64,000 bases of DNA from Melghirimyces algeriensis (GTDB lineage Bacteria; Bacillota; Bacilli; Thermoactinomycetales; DSM-45169): assembly GCF_900182565.1 (NCBI RefSeq), contig NZ_FXTI01000011.1, positions 1-64,000 of the forward strand, in the 5' to 3' direction. A program made the position numbers and the translations under genes. Positions within the stretch are counted from its first letter, which is position 1. Each line of letters starts with the position of its first letter. Positions 35,991 through 43,407 of this stretch are shown one piece after another. The notes beneath the pieces were generated by a model, which saw nothing but the letters and a program-made list of their open reading frames with translations, ran no database searches and was not told the DNA's origin.

Positions 35991-36030
35991 CCCTTACACC
36001 GTCCATTTCATAGATGGTGTAAGGGTTTTT
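35991..36030 (+). terminator. Terminator after the Mrr remnant
   Basis: A perfect 10-bp stem CCCTTACACC/GGTGTAAGGG (35991-36000/36016-36025) followed by TTTTTG. It survives although the gene before it is broken. Confidence 0.82.
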
Positions 36031-36150
36031 GCCGTGATATCGAATGGAGGAAGATCGAAAGTATATCTCTTTCTAGGACTGGTAGAGAAAACAGGAACTA
36101 TAAAAATAATTTATAATTAATATAATGAGAACATTTAAAGGAGTGGTTTC

Positions 36151-37083
36151 ATGAAATTGAGGAAGATATTATATTTTGTAGGGTTTGGATGCATCCTTTT
36201 ATTAGCCGTTCATTTTTTCGTTATATGGCATATAACGGACACGATGAGCGAAAATACATATCGATTGGAAAATAGGATTTCAGCATTGGATAAAGAAATA
36301 AACGATTTACAGCGTAATGATGCAACAAAAATGAAGAATTCGGAGCATACCATGAAGTTCCTTCAGCAGGAATACGCCAACTACCGAGATTTTGCAAATA
36401 GTGAGAGACAGAATTTTATTCAGTTAGTAAATATTTTCTTTATCGCTTTAGGGGGTTTAGTTACAGGAGCAAGTATTGTGCTTTTTTGGATTTTTGGTCA
36501 GACCAAAAAGGAAGTTGAAGAGAATGCTGAGAGAATGATCCAAAAATCCGCAAAGGAAATAGCAGAGAGTGCGGATAACAAGCTAAGGAATTTAGTAAGT
36601 ACTGAAATGGAAAATGTTGAAGGGAAATACCGTGAGTTAAAAAGATTGATGGATCATCAATACTCCCTTCGTCAAAGTCGGGTATTGGTGGTATCTCCTC
36701 CAGAACAAATAGAGGACATGAAGCGATTGGAGATAAAGCGGATGGAAGAAATCGTCAAGGAAGTTCAGATCCTTTGCAATGATGACTTAGACTTTGAAGA
36801 GTACGAAAAAAGGATAGAAGACGGGCAGGTTGATATCATCATATATCGGTATGAAAAGGGCGGAAAAGAACAAGAGGTAAAAATACGAAAATATATTCAA
36901 TCATTAAAAGATCGAGGCTTAACGATTCCCGTGGTCGTTTATGCAAAGCGACCAATCCAAGTAGATGGAATAGATGAAGAATATGTGCATTCTTATCCCT
37001 TTTCTGTAATGGCCAACCTTCCGACCACCCTTACGGTCAATATGATTTCATTGACAAATATTTTGTCCTATGTCAGAAGATAA
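36151..37083 (+). CDS. Two-TM coiled-coil protein with cytoplasmic alpha/beta domain, unknown function
   Basis: No family recognised. The 310-aa product has TM1 (about 8-28) and an extracytoplasmic helical stretch rich in E, K, N and Q (about 32-88). TM2 (about 92-114) is followed by a cytoplasmic coiled coil (about 118-172). A terminal domain (about 175-310) alternates strands and helices: RVLVVS, VQIL, VDIIIYRY, IPVVVYAKR. That order suggests a Rossmann- or receiver-like fold. ATG with GGAG upstream. It stands alone between two terminators, beside a dead restriction gene. Signalling or defence is conceivable, but this is context only. Confidence 0.75.
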   Translation: MKLRKILYFVGFGCILLLAVHFFVIWHITDTMSENTYRLENRISALDKEINDLQRNDATKMKNSEHTMKFLQQEYANYRDFANSERQNFIQLVNIFFIALGGLVTGASIVLFWIFGQTKKEVEENAERMIQKSAKEIAESADNKLRNLVSTEMENVEGKYRELKRLMDHQYSLRQSRVLVVSPPEQIEDMKRLEIKRMEEIVKEVQILCNDDLDFEEYEKRIEDGQVDIIIYRYEKGGKEQEVKIRKYIQSLKDRGLTIPVVVYAKRPIQVDGIDEEYVHSYPFSVMANLPTTLTVNMISLTNILSYVRR

Positions 37084-37093
37084 GAAAATATGT

Positions 37094-37140
37094 AGAGAAA
37101 TAAGTGTATCTTTACCGGATACACTTATTTCTCTTTTTTA
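37094..37140. terminator. Strong bidirectional terminator
   Basis: A perfect 17-bp stem (AGAGAAATAAGTGTATC and its complement, 37094-37110/37118-37134) is followed by a T-run on the plus strand. The stop codon of the CGNR gene on the minus strand falls within the stem. Confidence 0.9.
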
Positions 37141-37718
37141 TGCCGCTGCTGGTAACGAGTCACTTTTTTTCGGTTTCCACATATTTTCATCGAACACCAT
37201 TTGCGCCTGCCACGTGTGTCCGTAAATAACAGTACACACTCTGGATTGGCACATCGGTGGATATGGTTTAATTTGTCAGAAGCGAAAAGGCGAAGGGCAT
37301 CCCATGCGATTAGCGAAAGGAGGGCATCTGCGGGTTGCCCCATTGGAACAGGGATTAATGTCTGATCTTTTAACTGATAAGCAAATGGGGCACGTTTGAT
37401 GAACGCTTCCAGATGATGCGCCCAGTGAGGGGAAAGTTCCTTTCCATCCGCCATCCTTTCGTAGCCGTCTCGAAGAAAGAAACGCACTTCCCGTAAACGG
37501 GGCAATGCATCTTCTGCCCATTCTTCCACCTCTGTATCAAATTGCTCCTTGTATAGGATATTTTGTTTAATTAACGTTCGAAACCATGCGATCACTTGTT
37601 CCGGGGTCGTGAGTAAATCATGTCGCCTTCCATGCCTTACCAGCTCCGTATTGACTAAATCGATTGAGATCTCCCCCGAAATCAGTGGAAAATGGTTTTC
37701 TACCGTCATCAACATCAT
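37125..37718 (-). CDS. CGNR zinc-finger transcriptional regulator
   Basis: A 197-aa regulator of the ABATE/CGNR family. The N-terminal helical domain spans about 1-130. A C-terminal zinc finger follows: CANPECVLLFTD, then RRKWCSMKICGNRKKV (about 157-188), with the CxxxC and CxxxCGNR cysteines. It is divergent from the MFS gene at 37826, and a long inverted repeat overlaps their shared promoter region. It most likely controls that transporter and itself. Its ligand is unknown. Confidence 0.82.
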   Translation of the reverse strand: MMLMTVENHFPLISGEISIDLVNTELVRHGRRHDLLTTPEQVIAWFRTLIKQNILYKEQFDTEVEEWAEDALPRLREVRFFLRDGYERMADGKELSPHWAHHLEAFIKRAPFAYQLKDQTLIPVPMGQPADALLSLIAWDALRLFASDKLNHIHRCANPECVLLFTDTRGRRKWCSMKICGNRKKVTRYQQRHKKEK

Positions 37719-37750
37719 CTGCCTTTTATTTTTAACCCATTATAACACAG

Positions 37751-37779
37751 TTGACAGGTTAAACTAAATGGAGTATATT
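37751..37779 (+). promoter_or_regulatory. Promoter of the MFS gene at 37.8 kb
   Basis: TTGACA (37751-37756), a 17-base spacer and TATATT (37774-37779), one base from consensus. The operator palindrome starts at the next base. Confidence 0.85.
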
Positions 37780-37812
37780 ATTAACCATTAAATACATCTT
37801 TTAATGGTTAAT
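37780..37812 (+). promoter_or_regulatory. Operator palindrome between CGNR regulator and MFS gene
   Basis: A perfect 13-base inverted repeat ATTAACCATTAAA (37780-37792) and TTTAATGGTTAAT (37800-37812) with a 7-base spacer covers the predicted start and leader of the MFS transcript. It ends just before the ribosome site. A repressor here would block the gene completely; the CGNR protein is the obvious candidate. Confidence 0.7.
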
Positions 37813-37825
37813 CAGGAGGGATTTG

Positions 37826-39055
37826 ATGCAACAACCCTTTTTAGGTTCAAAAATTGTATGGGTGACGTTTTTAACGCTGATGGGTGCTTTTGGTTTAAAC
37901 TTAACAGCGGGTCAATTTTTTTCTCCTTTAAATGACACATATGGTTGGGGTTTACCGATTTTAAGCTTGGCGGTATCGGTAAATATGATTACATGGGGTA
38001 TTTTTCAGCCGATTATGGGAAGGTTGATTGATCGGTTTGGTCCGAAGTCCGTGATTGCAGGCAGTGCATCTTTAATGGGATTTGCCTTCCTGCTTTCGGC
38101 AACGATCACAGAGGTATGGCAATTCTTTCTGTACTATGGGATTCTGACAGCTATTGGATTTGCAGGCTGTGGTTCCATGGCCAATTCTGTATTGGTTTCC
38201 CGGTGGTATGTGAAAAAACGGGCGAAAATGCTTACGAGAAGCTCCATGGGAATGAACATCGGTCAATTGGTACTACTGCCGCTAACCGGATTTTTGATTG
38301 CCAATTCAGGGTTTCGAACTGCATTTGTTGTACTGGGCTTGATCATGCTCATCATTGTTGTTCCCATCGTATTATTCGTCGTAAAGAATAATCCGAATGA
38401 TGTTGGCCAGATGCCGGATGGGGACACTACATCTGTATTTACAGCTACCAAGAGTGCTTCATTGACAGAAGCATTGCAGAGTCGAGAGTTCTGGATTGCC
38501 ACTTTAGGATTTGCTACATGCGGCTTTACGCTATATTTTGTCACGATGCATCTTCCCAATTTTTCTGTTGATCTGGGGGGCGGAAAGTCGCTGGGGGGTC
38601 AGTTACTGGGGATCGCCGCCTTGGCAAGTGCGGTCTCCATGTGGATTACAGGTCAGCTGACCCGTGTGATGGGGAAAAAGAATTTACTGGTGATTCTTTA
38701 TATCATCCGGTTTAGTGCTTTTATGTGGCTTGCCGTGTCACCCGGCATTTGGCAACTGTATGTCTTTGCCGTCGTATATGGGAGCTCTTCGATGCCGATT
38801 ATTCCGCTTGTCACAGGAATGATTGGTGATCGATTCGGAAAAAACGCGATGGGAAGCATCCTTGGTTTCAGCTGGTTCATTCATCAGGCCTTTGCAGCTT
38901 TGGGTGTATTTTTGGGTGGTTATCTCCGGTCCGTGACAGGGGATTATACGTCTGGATTTTGGATGGGTGCTTTCTTGCTTGCATTTGGAGCCGTGTTAAC
39001 AACAATGATGAAGGAACATTCTGTACATTCCGATCATCAAAGAGTGGTGCAGTAA
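37826..39055 (+). CDS. MFS transporter (OxlT/MCT-like)
   Basis: A 409-aa twelve-TM major facilitator. The N-terminal half has GRLIDRFGPKSVIAGSASLMG (about 70-90, the A-motif loop) and the second half GDRFGKNAMGSILG (about 333-346). These resemble the monocarboxylate/oxalate-formate antiporter branch. AGGAGGG lies five bases before the ATG; the TTG one codon upstream is less likely. Substrate unknown. Probably repressed through the palindrome in its leader. Confidence 0.82.
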   Translation: MQQPFLGSKIVWVTFLTLMGAFGLNLTAGQFFSPLNDTYGWGLPILSLAVSVNMITWGIFQPIMGRLIDRFGPKSVIAGSASLMGFAFLLSATITEVWQFFLYYGILTAIGFAGCGSMANSVLVSRWYVKKRAKMLTRSSMGMNIGQLVLLPLTGFLIANSGFRTAFVVLGLIMLIIVVPIVLFVVKNNPNDVGQMPDGDTTSVFTATKSASLTEALQSREFWIATLGFATCGFTLYFVTMHLPNFSVDLGGGKSLGGQLLGIAALASAVSMWITGQLTRVMGKKNLLVILYIIRFSAFMWLAVSPGIWQLYVFAVVYGSSSMPIIPLVTGMIGDRFGKNAMGSILGFSWFIHQAFAALGVFLGGYLRSVTGDYTSGFWMGAFLLAFGAVLTTMMKEHSVHSDHQRVVQ

Positions 39056-39066
39056 TATAATAGGTT

Positions 39067-39093
39067 CAAAAAAAGCCCAACAAAGGATTGGGC
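39067..39093 (-). terminator. Terminator of ctaB (minus strand)
   Basis: On the minus strand GCCCAA/TTGGGC is followed by seven T. The plus-strand side has no T-run after the stem, so it mainly serves ctaB. Confidence 0.75.
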
Positions 39094-39148
39094 ATATTGA
39101 AACCAGCTTCAATGAAAGGAGAACACTCCCCTGTGGGTAGTTAATACA

Positions 39149-40066
39149 TTACAATTTAAATAGAATGCCCACCAGAGAATAAATAATAACTGTCGAAAAT
39201 AAAACCGTCATATGAATCAGGGAAAAAATAAACAAGGATTTGGCCCATTTCTCTGAATCCATGTTTCTATAGCCCCAAACACTTAAAATCAGCCATGATA
39301 TACTCAAAAGAAGCGCCACTAACATCAGACCAAGACTTAAAGATCCAAGAAGAAAACTGATGGCAATTAAAATCACCAAATAAACATTGGTCTGTCTATA
39401 GGTTCTTTTCACCCCTTTGACTACAGGAAGCATTGGAACGTTTGCCGCTTTATATTCATGGTGATTTCGAATCGCTATGGCATAGAAATGAGGCATCTGC
39501 CAAATCACTGCAATCACAAAAAGACCGAGAATCGCAGGGTGTGTGATGTCTGGATAAATCGCAGCCCATCCGATCAGAGGGGGCATGGCTCCAGAAATGC
39601 TCCCGATCTCCGTATTATAAATGGTTCTCCTTTTACTCCATATCGTGTAGGGAACAATATAAAAAAACAACCCTAGAAATCCTAGGAATGCTGCTAGGGG
39701 AGTGGCTAATGCAAGCGTTCCGATTCCAAAGACAGACATAAAAATCCCAAGCCACAATACGGCGTTGGGCTGTATTTCCCCGGTTACAGTGGGTCTGTTT
39801 TTGGTTCTCTCCATAATGGCATCAATATCGCGGTCATATAGGTTATTAAACGCTCCAGCGGCACCCATGACCAAGATCGAACCCACCAGAGCAAAGATCG
39901 TTTCTGGAAGCTTTTCCAACAGACTCATCTGATAGGTATATAGAGCCAATGTTAATCCAGCAAACATCGGAAATAGATTGGATTTAATAATTCCGGTCTT
40001 CACAGTCTTTGCTAAAATTTTTGGCAGAGTCTGTTTCGGGGTTGTCAATTTTTCTTCTCTTTGCAT
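39149..40066 (-). CDS. ctaB: Protoheme IX farnesyltransferase (heme O synthase)
   Basis: A 305-aa UbiA-family membrane prenyltransferase that adds a farnesyl group to heme B for heme A/O-type oxidases. The first Asp-rich motif NNLYDRDIDAIMERTKNRP (about 111-129) is typical of CtaB. About eight to nine hydrophobic segments follow. It stands alone here; no cytochrome oxidase genes are adjacent, so its partner oxidase is outside the window. Confidence 0.92.
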   Translation of the reverse strand: MQREEKLTTPKQTLPKILAKTVKTGIIKSNLFPMFAGLTLALYTYQMSLLEKLPETIFALVGSILVMGAAGAFNNLYDRDIDAIMERTKNRPTVTGEIQPNAVLWLGIFMSVFGIGTLALATPLAAFLGFLGLFFYIVPYTIWSKRRTIYNTEIGSISGAMPPLIGWAAIYPDITHPAILGLFVIAVIWQMPHFYAIAIRNHHEYKAANVPMLPVVKGVKRTYRQTNVYLVILIAISFLLGSLSLGLMLVALLLSISWLILSVWGYRNMDSEKWAKSLFIFSLIHMTVLFSTVIIYSLVGILFKL

Positions 40067-40195
40067 GATTAGCCTCTTCTCTTTTGCAAGATGATTCTAC
40101 CACCCAAAATGGCTCGATGATATTTTGTCCAGAAATGTCAACTAGTATTTATGTACAATATATTTCGTATCATTGTCAAGGGAGGAGAAAAGGGA

Positions 40196-40288
40196 ATGCA
40201 CCAGGCCACAAACGGGCCAAAGAGGGAGAAAAGAAATGCGGCAAATGCTTTTGGAATCCATGCATTCAGTAAGCTTTCATTCTTCTGA
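40196..40288 (+). CDS. Candidate 30-aa small protein
   Basis: ATG at 40196 follows GGGAGGAG with good spacing and opens a 30-codon frame (MHQATNGPKREKRNAANAFG... ending KLSFF). A terminator (40331-40369) closes the unit. The product is basic in the middle with an aromatic tail. I recognise no family. No other gene lies in 40067-40437. Confidence 0.35.
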   Translation: MHQATNGPKREKRNAANAFGIHAFSKLSFF

Positions 40289-40330
40289 TCACCAAATAAA
40301 GTGTATATTTGATGAAATCTGTTTTTATCC

Positions 40331-40369
40331 AGCTGTTATTATGAGATGATTTGAATAACAGCTTTTTTT
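40331..40369 (+). terminator. Terminator downstream of the candidate small ORF
   Basis: AGCTGTTATT...AATAACAGCT with seven T after it. The stem resembles the one at 14647-14687 (shared AGCTGTT-TTATGAG). Confidence 0.8.
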
Positions 40370-40437
40370 CTATATTTAAAAATAAATGCAGGTGATGACA
40401 CGAAAAGTGATAAAGAGATCTAAGGGTGTGAGTTCGC

Positions 40438-40910
40438 TTGAAAAGCAGAATAACCGTATTGATCAGCGTTATATTGTCGCTGTTGGTAGCTTCGATGGAT
40501 ACAACCATTATGAATACGACGATGCCCATTATTACCAAGAGTTTGGGTGGATTTGATCTTTTTGCGTGGCCGTTTGCTACATACATGATTCTGGCAACTG
40601 TATTAACTCCAGTGGCCGGTCGGTTATCAGACTTATTTGGGAGAAAACGGGTTTTTGCTTTTGGCATTGTTTTATTTTTCGTTGGTTCTTTATTATGCGG
40701 GATGTCCCAAACGATGGTTCAGCTTGTCATCTTCCGTGCCGTTCAAGGGATGGGTGCTGGCATTATGATGCCGTTCCCTGCCATTATTGCAGGTGATCTG
40801 TTTTCATTGAGCAGCGCGGGAAAATTCAAGTGTTGGGTATGTCCATGTAGGGGCTGTCAGCAGTGCTCGCTCCCTTGTTGGGTGCTAAATGTTGATGTTG
40901 GCTCTTGATT
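40438..40910 (+). pseudogene. Truncated DHA2-family drug MFS transporter
   Basis: The first ~125 codons are a good N-terminus of an EmrB/QacA-type antiporter: VASMDTTIMNTTMP at the start, GRLSDLFGRKRVFAFG (A motif, about 60-75) and RAVQGMGAGIMMPFPAI. After residue ~127 the frame is lost. Reading another frame gives IQVLGMSM, a stop, then GLSAVLAPLLGA, the expected continuation. Everything after the fourth or fifth TM is gone. Start is a TTG. It cannot make a working pump. Confidence 0.82.
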
Positions 40911-41008
40911 GATTAACTTTTTGATGATATGGGTGGCGATGAAACCAGGAAATCCCTTCATAAAATACCTTTTTTTCATTTAAATTCCTTCAGTCCAGTG
41001 AAATAAAA

Positions 41009-41062
41009 TAAAAAACACGCGCATTTGATTACATAAATTGTAATTAATGGCGTGTTTTTTGT
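41009..41062. terminator. Large AT-rich hairpin terminator
   Basis: AAAAACACGC (41011-41020) pairs with GCGTGTTTTT (41050-41059), with further pairing inside (TGATTAC/GTAATTA). A- and T-runs flank both sides, so it can stop transcription from either direction, including the minus-strand reductase. Confidence 0.75.
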
Positions 41063-41144
41063 ATAGGGATAAAGTTTTTTAGTCTTATTGTATGATTCAA
41101 AAATAAAAAAACGTTAAGAGAAGCAAACATAACTGAGATTCAAT

Positions 41145-41312
41145 ACAAAGTAGTGAAAGGGTGATTTCCGTTTCCGCATCTCTTTCCTCCAGCGGGGAAG
41201 TGGAAGGCACCCCCTTTGGTTCCAACCAGCGGACAAAGTATCCGCTAAACGGTTGGGACCTTCGGGGATTTCGCTGGGTCGTCGGAAAAGGATGCTTCAC
41301 CGGAAATCCCCC
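41145..41312. repeat. Dispersed palindromic element, full copy
   Basis: The arm starting GGTGATTTCCG (from 41160) pairs with CGGAAATCCCC ending at 41311. Continuing inward, GCATC..TTTCC pairs with GGAAA..GATGC, CCAGCG with CGCTGG, and GGTTCCAACC with GGTTGGGACC. The tip is AGCGGA-CAAAGTA-TCCGCT. Together this is one imperfect palindrome of about 150 nt. Bases 41145-41191 recur at 57568-57613. It overlaps the 3' end of the minus-strand reductase and supplies its last ~22 codons. It carries no transposase; a MITE-like or REP-like element is the best description. Confidence 0.65.
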
Positions 41313-42396
41313 TCTTTTTACCTTTGTCAGCAGTCTCATAACTCTTTTTTTCGAAGTGTTCTCTCATCAATTTTTTATTTCGTTGTTTAAACCTTTCATT
41401 ATGTGAGGAGACGATTCCAACAGCACTTGCATCCGGCTGAATATATTGCTTGGCTTTGTTGACCGCATTGGCTGCATCCTGGAAGGCTCCGGCAATTAAG
41501 TTGAGCTTTCCTTCATGCTTTAGGATATCCCCCGCAGCGTAAAGCCCCTCGATGGAGGATTCACTCATTGCATTTCCAGCAATACAGCATTGGTCCACCA
41601 ATTCAATGTTCAGATCGCTGTTTTCAAGCAGTGATGCATCCCGATGAAAGCCGTGGTTGATGAGTACTTCATCAACGGATAGATAAGAGATGTCTCCCGT
41701 TTGATGATTGGTTAATTGCACACGTTCAATGGTATCCTGGGATTTGGAAGCGAGCAGCTTTGTGATGGATGTATGAAAAAAGCACTCCGCGGAGCTGTTT
41801 ATCAGCTGTGTAATCTGGGATTCGTGTCCGGATAAACTCCCTTTGCGATGGGTGACATAAACCTTTTTCGCAATTGGCTCCAGTTCATTCGCCCAGTCAA
41901 TAGCCGCATTTCCTCCACCGGAAATGATGACCGTTTTCTCTTTAAAATGCGCTAACGATTTAACTGTGTAGTGCAGGTTGGTTACTTCAAACCGCTCAGC
42001 ACCTGTGATATGAAGCTTTTGCGGCTTCAATATGCCACTTCCGATCGCGACGATCACCGTTTTTGAATAGTGCTTTCGTCCTGAAGCAGCGTGTAATACA
42101 AATAACCCGTCATTTTTCCGTGAAATGGACACGATTTTTTCATTCAATACGACTTCGGGATGAAAGGTTAATCCTTGCTCAATCAATTGTTCCATTAACT
42201 CTGCACCTGTGATGGGTTTTAAGCCGCCCACATCCCAGATCATCTTCTCCGGATAGATATGAATCTTTCCTCCCAATTGAGGCTGACACTCGATGATCTT
42301 GGTCTTCATTTCTCTCACGCCACTGTAGAAAGCGGAATAAAGACCTGCAGGTCCTCCTCCAATAATCGTTATATCAAAACATTCATTTTCCTTCAT
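41245..42396 (-). CDS. Ferredoxin/flavodoxin-NADP+ reductase-like flavoprotein
   Basis: A 383-aa two-dinucleotide-domain flavoprotein. The FAD loop GGGPAGLYSAFYSG is near 12-25, the NADPH loop GGGNAAIDWANEL near 160-172, and the second FAD site GLYAAGDI near 287. No CxxC is present, so it is the FNR (YumC/YcgT) type rather than thioredoxin reductase. It shares a Fur-box promoter region with the iron transporter on the other strand, suggesting it helps reduce imported ferric iron. The last ~22 residues (GISGEASFSDDPAKSPKVPTV) lie in the palindromic repeat, so the natural C-terminus was probably replaced. Confidence 0.85.
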   Translation of the reverse strand: MKENECFDITIIGGGPAGLYSAFYSGVREMKTKIIECQPQLGGKIHIYPEKMIWDVGGLKPITGAELMEQLIEQGLTFHPEVVLNEKIVSISRKNDGLFVLHAASGRKHYSKTVIVAIGSGILKPQKLHITGAERFEVTNLHYTVKSLAHFKEKTVIISGGGNAAIDWANELEPIAKKVYVTHRKGSLSGHESQITQLINSSAECFFHTSITKLLASKSQDTIERVQLTNHQTGDISYLSVDEVLINHGFHRDASLLENSDLNIELVDQCCIAGNAMSESSIEGLYAAGDILKHEGKLNLIAGAFQDAANAVNKAKQYIQPDASAVGIVSSHNERFKQRNKKLMREHFEKKSYETADKGKKRGISGEASFSDDPAKSPKVPTV

Positions 42397-42463
42397 TCTA
42401 CCTCACTCCTCATCGGTAAACCGTAATCCTTATGCCGATACACCATTTGTATTAAATTCATAG

Positions 42464-42492
42464 TTGACACAAATCAAACCGGGGGTTATAGT
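42464..42492 (+). promoter_or_regulatory. Promoter of the second iron ABC operon
   Basis: TTGACA (42464-42469), a 17-base spacer and TATAGT (42487-42492). The expected start near 42499 lies 11 bases before the Fur box. Confidence 0.85.
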
Positions 42493-42509
42493 GTCATTGT
42501 AAACATAAA

Positions 42510-42524
42510 TGATAATCATTATCA
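42510..42524. promoter_or_regulatory. Fur box between the reductase and the iron ABC operon
   Basis: TGATAATCATTATCA is a perfect 7-1-7 Fur palindrome, just downstream of the plus-strand promoter. It is about 115 bases upstream of the divergent reductase start, so it may act on both. Confidence 0.92.
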
Positions 42525-42564
42525 ATAGAAAAATGGATTTCTATATGGAATCGGAGGCTATAAA

Positions 42565-43407
42565 ATGGTTCGCCTTTATACAGATTCATTACATGTTGGT
42601 TATGGTGAACGCTCCATTGTAAAGGATTTAACCATTGAAATTCCGGATCAGAAAATCACAACCATCATCGGTTCCAATGGTTGTGGAAAATCGACGCTCT
42701 TGAAAGCGATGACCCGGATTATTCCCCATCAGTCAGGGGGAATTGTCCTCGATGGGAAAATGATTGCAAAGGAAGATACAAAAATCCTTGCGAAAAAAAT
42801 GGCCATTCTCCCGCAAACGCCTGAGAGTACAGCGGGATTAACGGTTGGGGAGTTGGTTTCATATGGGCGTTATCCCTATCACAAAGGTTTCGGGCGGTTA
42901 ACGCAAAGCGACCTGGATGTTATTCACTGGGCGTTGGATGTGACTGGAACCACCGCATTTAAATATCAACCCTTGGATGCGCTCTCAGGGGGGCAACGTC
43001 AGCGCGTCTGGATCGCGATGGCTTTGGCTCAGGAAACAGAGATGATTTTTCTTGATGAACCGACAACCTATTTGGATATGGCCCATCAACTGGAGGTTCT
43101 GGAGCTTCTGCAACAGCTTAACAGAGAACAAGGTCGTACTATTGTGATGGTGCTTCACGATCTGAATCAGGCGGCCCGATTTGCTGACTACATTATTGCG
43201 CTAAAAGACGGGCAAATCGTAAAAACTGGTAGCAGTGAGGAAGTGATTTGTCATGAAGTATTGAAAGATGTGTTTCAGATTGATGCGGAAATTAGTCGAG
43301 ATCCTCGAACTAACAAACCGATATGCATTACATACAACTTATTAAAGGGTGATCCAAATGAAAAAAATCATGATTTCCGTTCTTCTCTTGTCTGTGCTCA
43401 TGCTTAG
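42565..43407 (+). CDS. FecE/YusV-like ferric-siderophore ABC ATPase
   Basis: A 280-aa ABC ATPase with Walker A GSNGCGKST (about 37-45), signature LSGGQRQRV (about 138-146), Walker B MIFLDEPTTYLD (about 157-168) and H-loop VLHD. The pattern fits siderophore importers. It is the only such ATPase in the window, while two permease pairs (FeuBC-like at 19-21 kb and the pair at 44-46 kb) need one. In Bacillus subtilis YusV serves both. It overlaps the next gene by 50 bases. Confidence 0.9.
   Translation: MVRLYTDSLHVGYGERSIVKDLTIEIPDQKITTIIGSNGCGKSTLLKAMTRIIPHQSGGIVLDGKMIAKEDTKILAKKMAILPQTPESTAGLTVGELVSYGRYPYHKGFGRLTQSDLDVIHWALDVTGTTAFKYQPLDALSGGQRQRVWIAMALAQETEMIFLDEPTTYLDMAHQLEVLELLQQLNREQGRTIVMVLHDLNQAARFADYIIALKDGQIVKTGSSEEVICHEVLKDVFQIDAEISRDPRTNKPICITYNLLKGDPNEKNHDFRSSLVCAHA

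Noticed and set aside
35579..36006. Minus-strand frames between the repair gene and the unknown membrane protein
   Set aside because: They are antisense to the Mrr remnant and have no ribosome sites or recognisable content.
41097..41406. Two ~80-codon frames across the palindromic element
   Set aside because: They are translations of a repeat, have no ribosome site and oppose or overlap the reductase gene.
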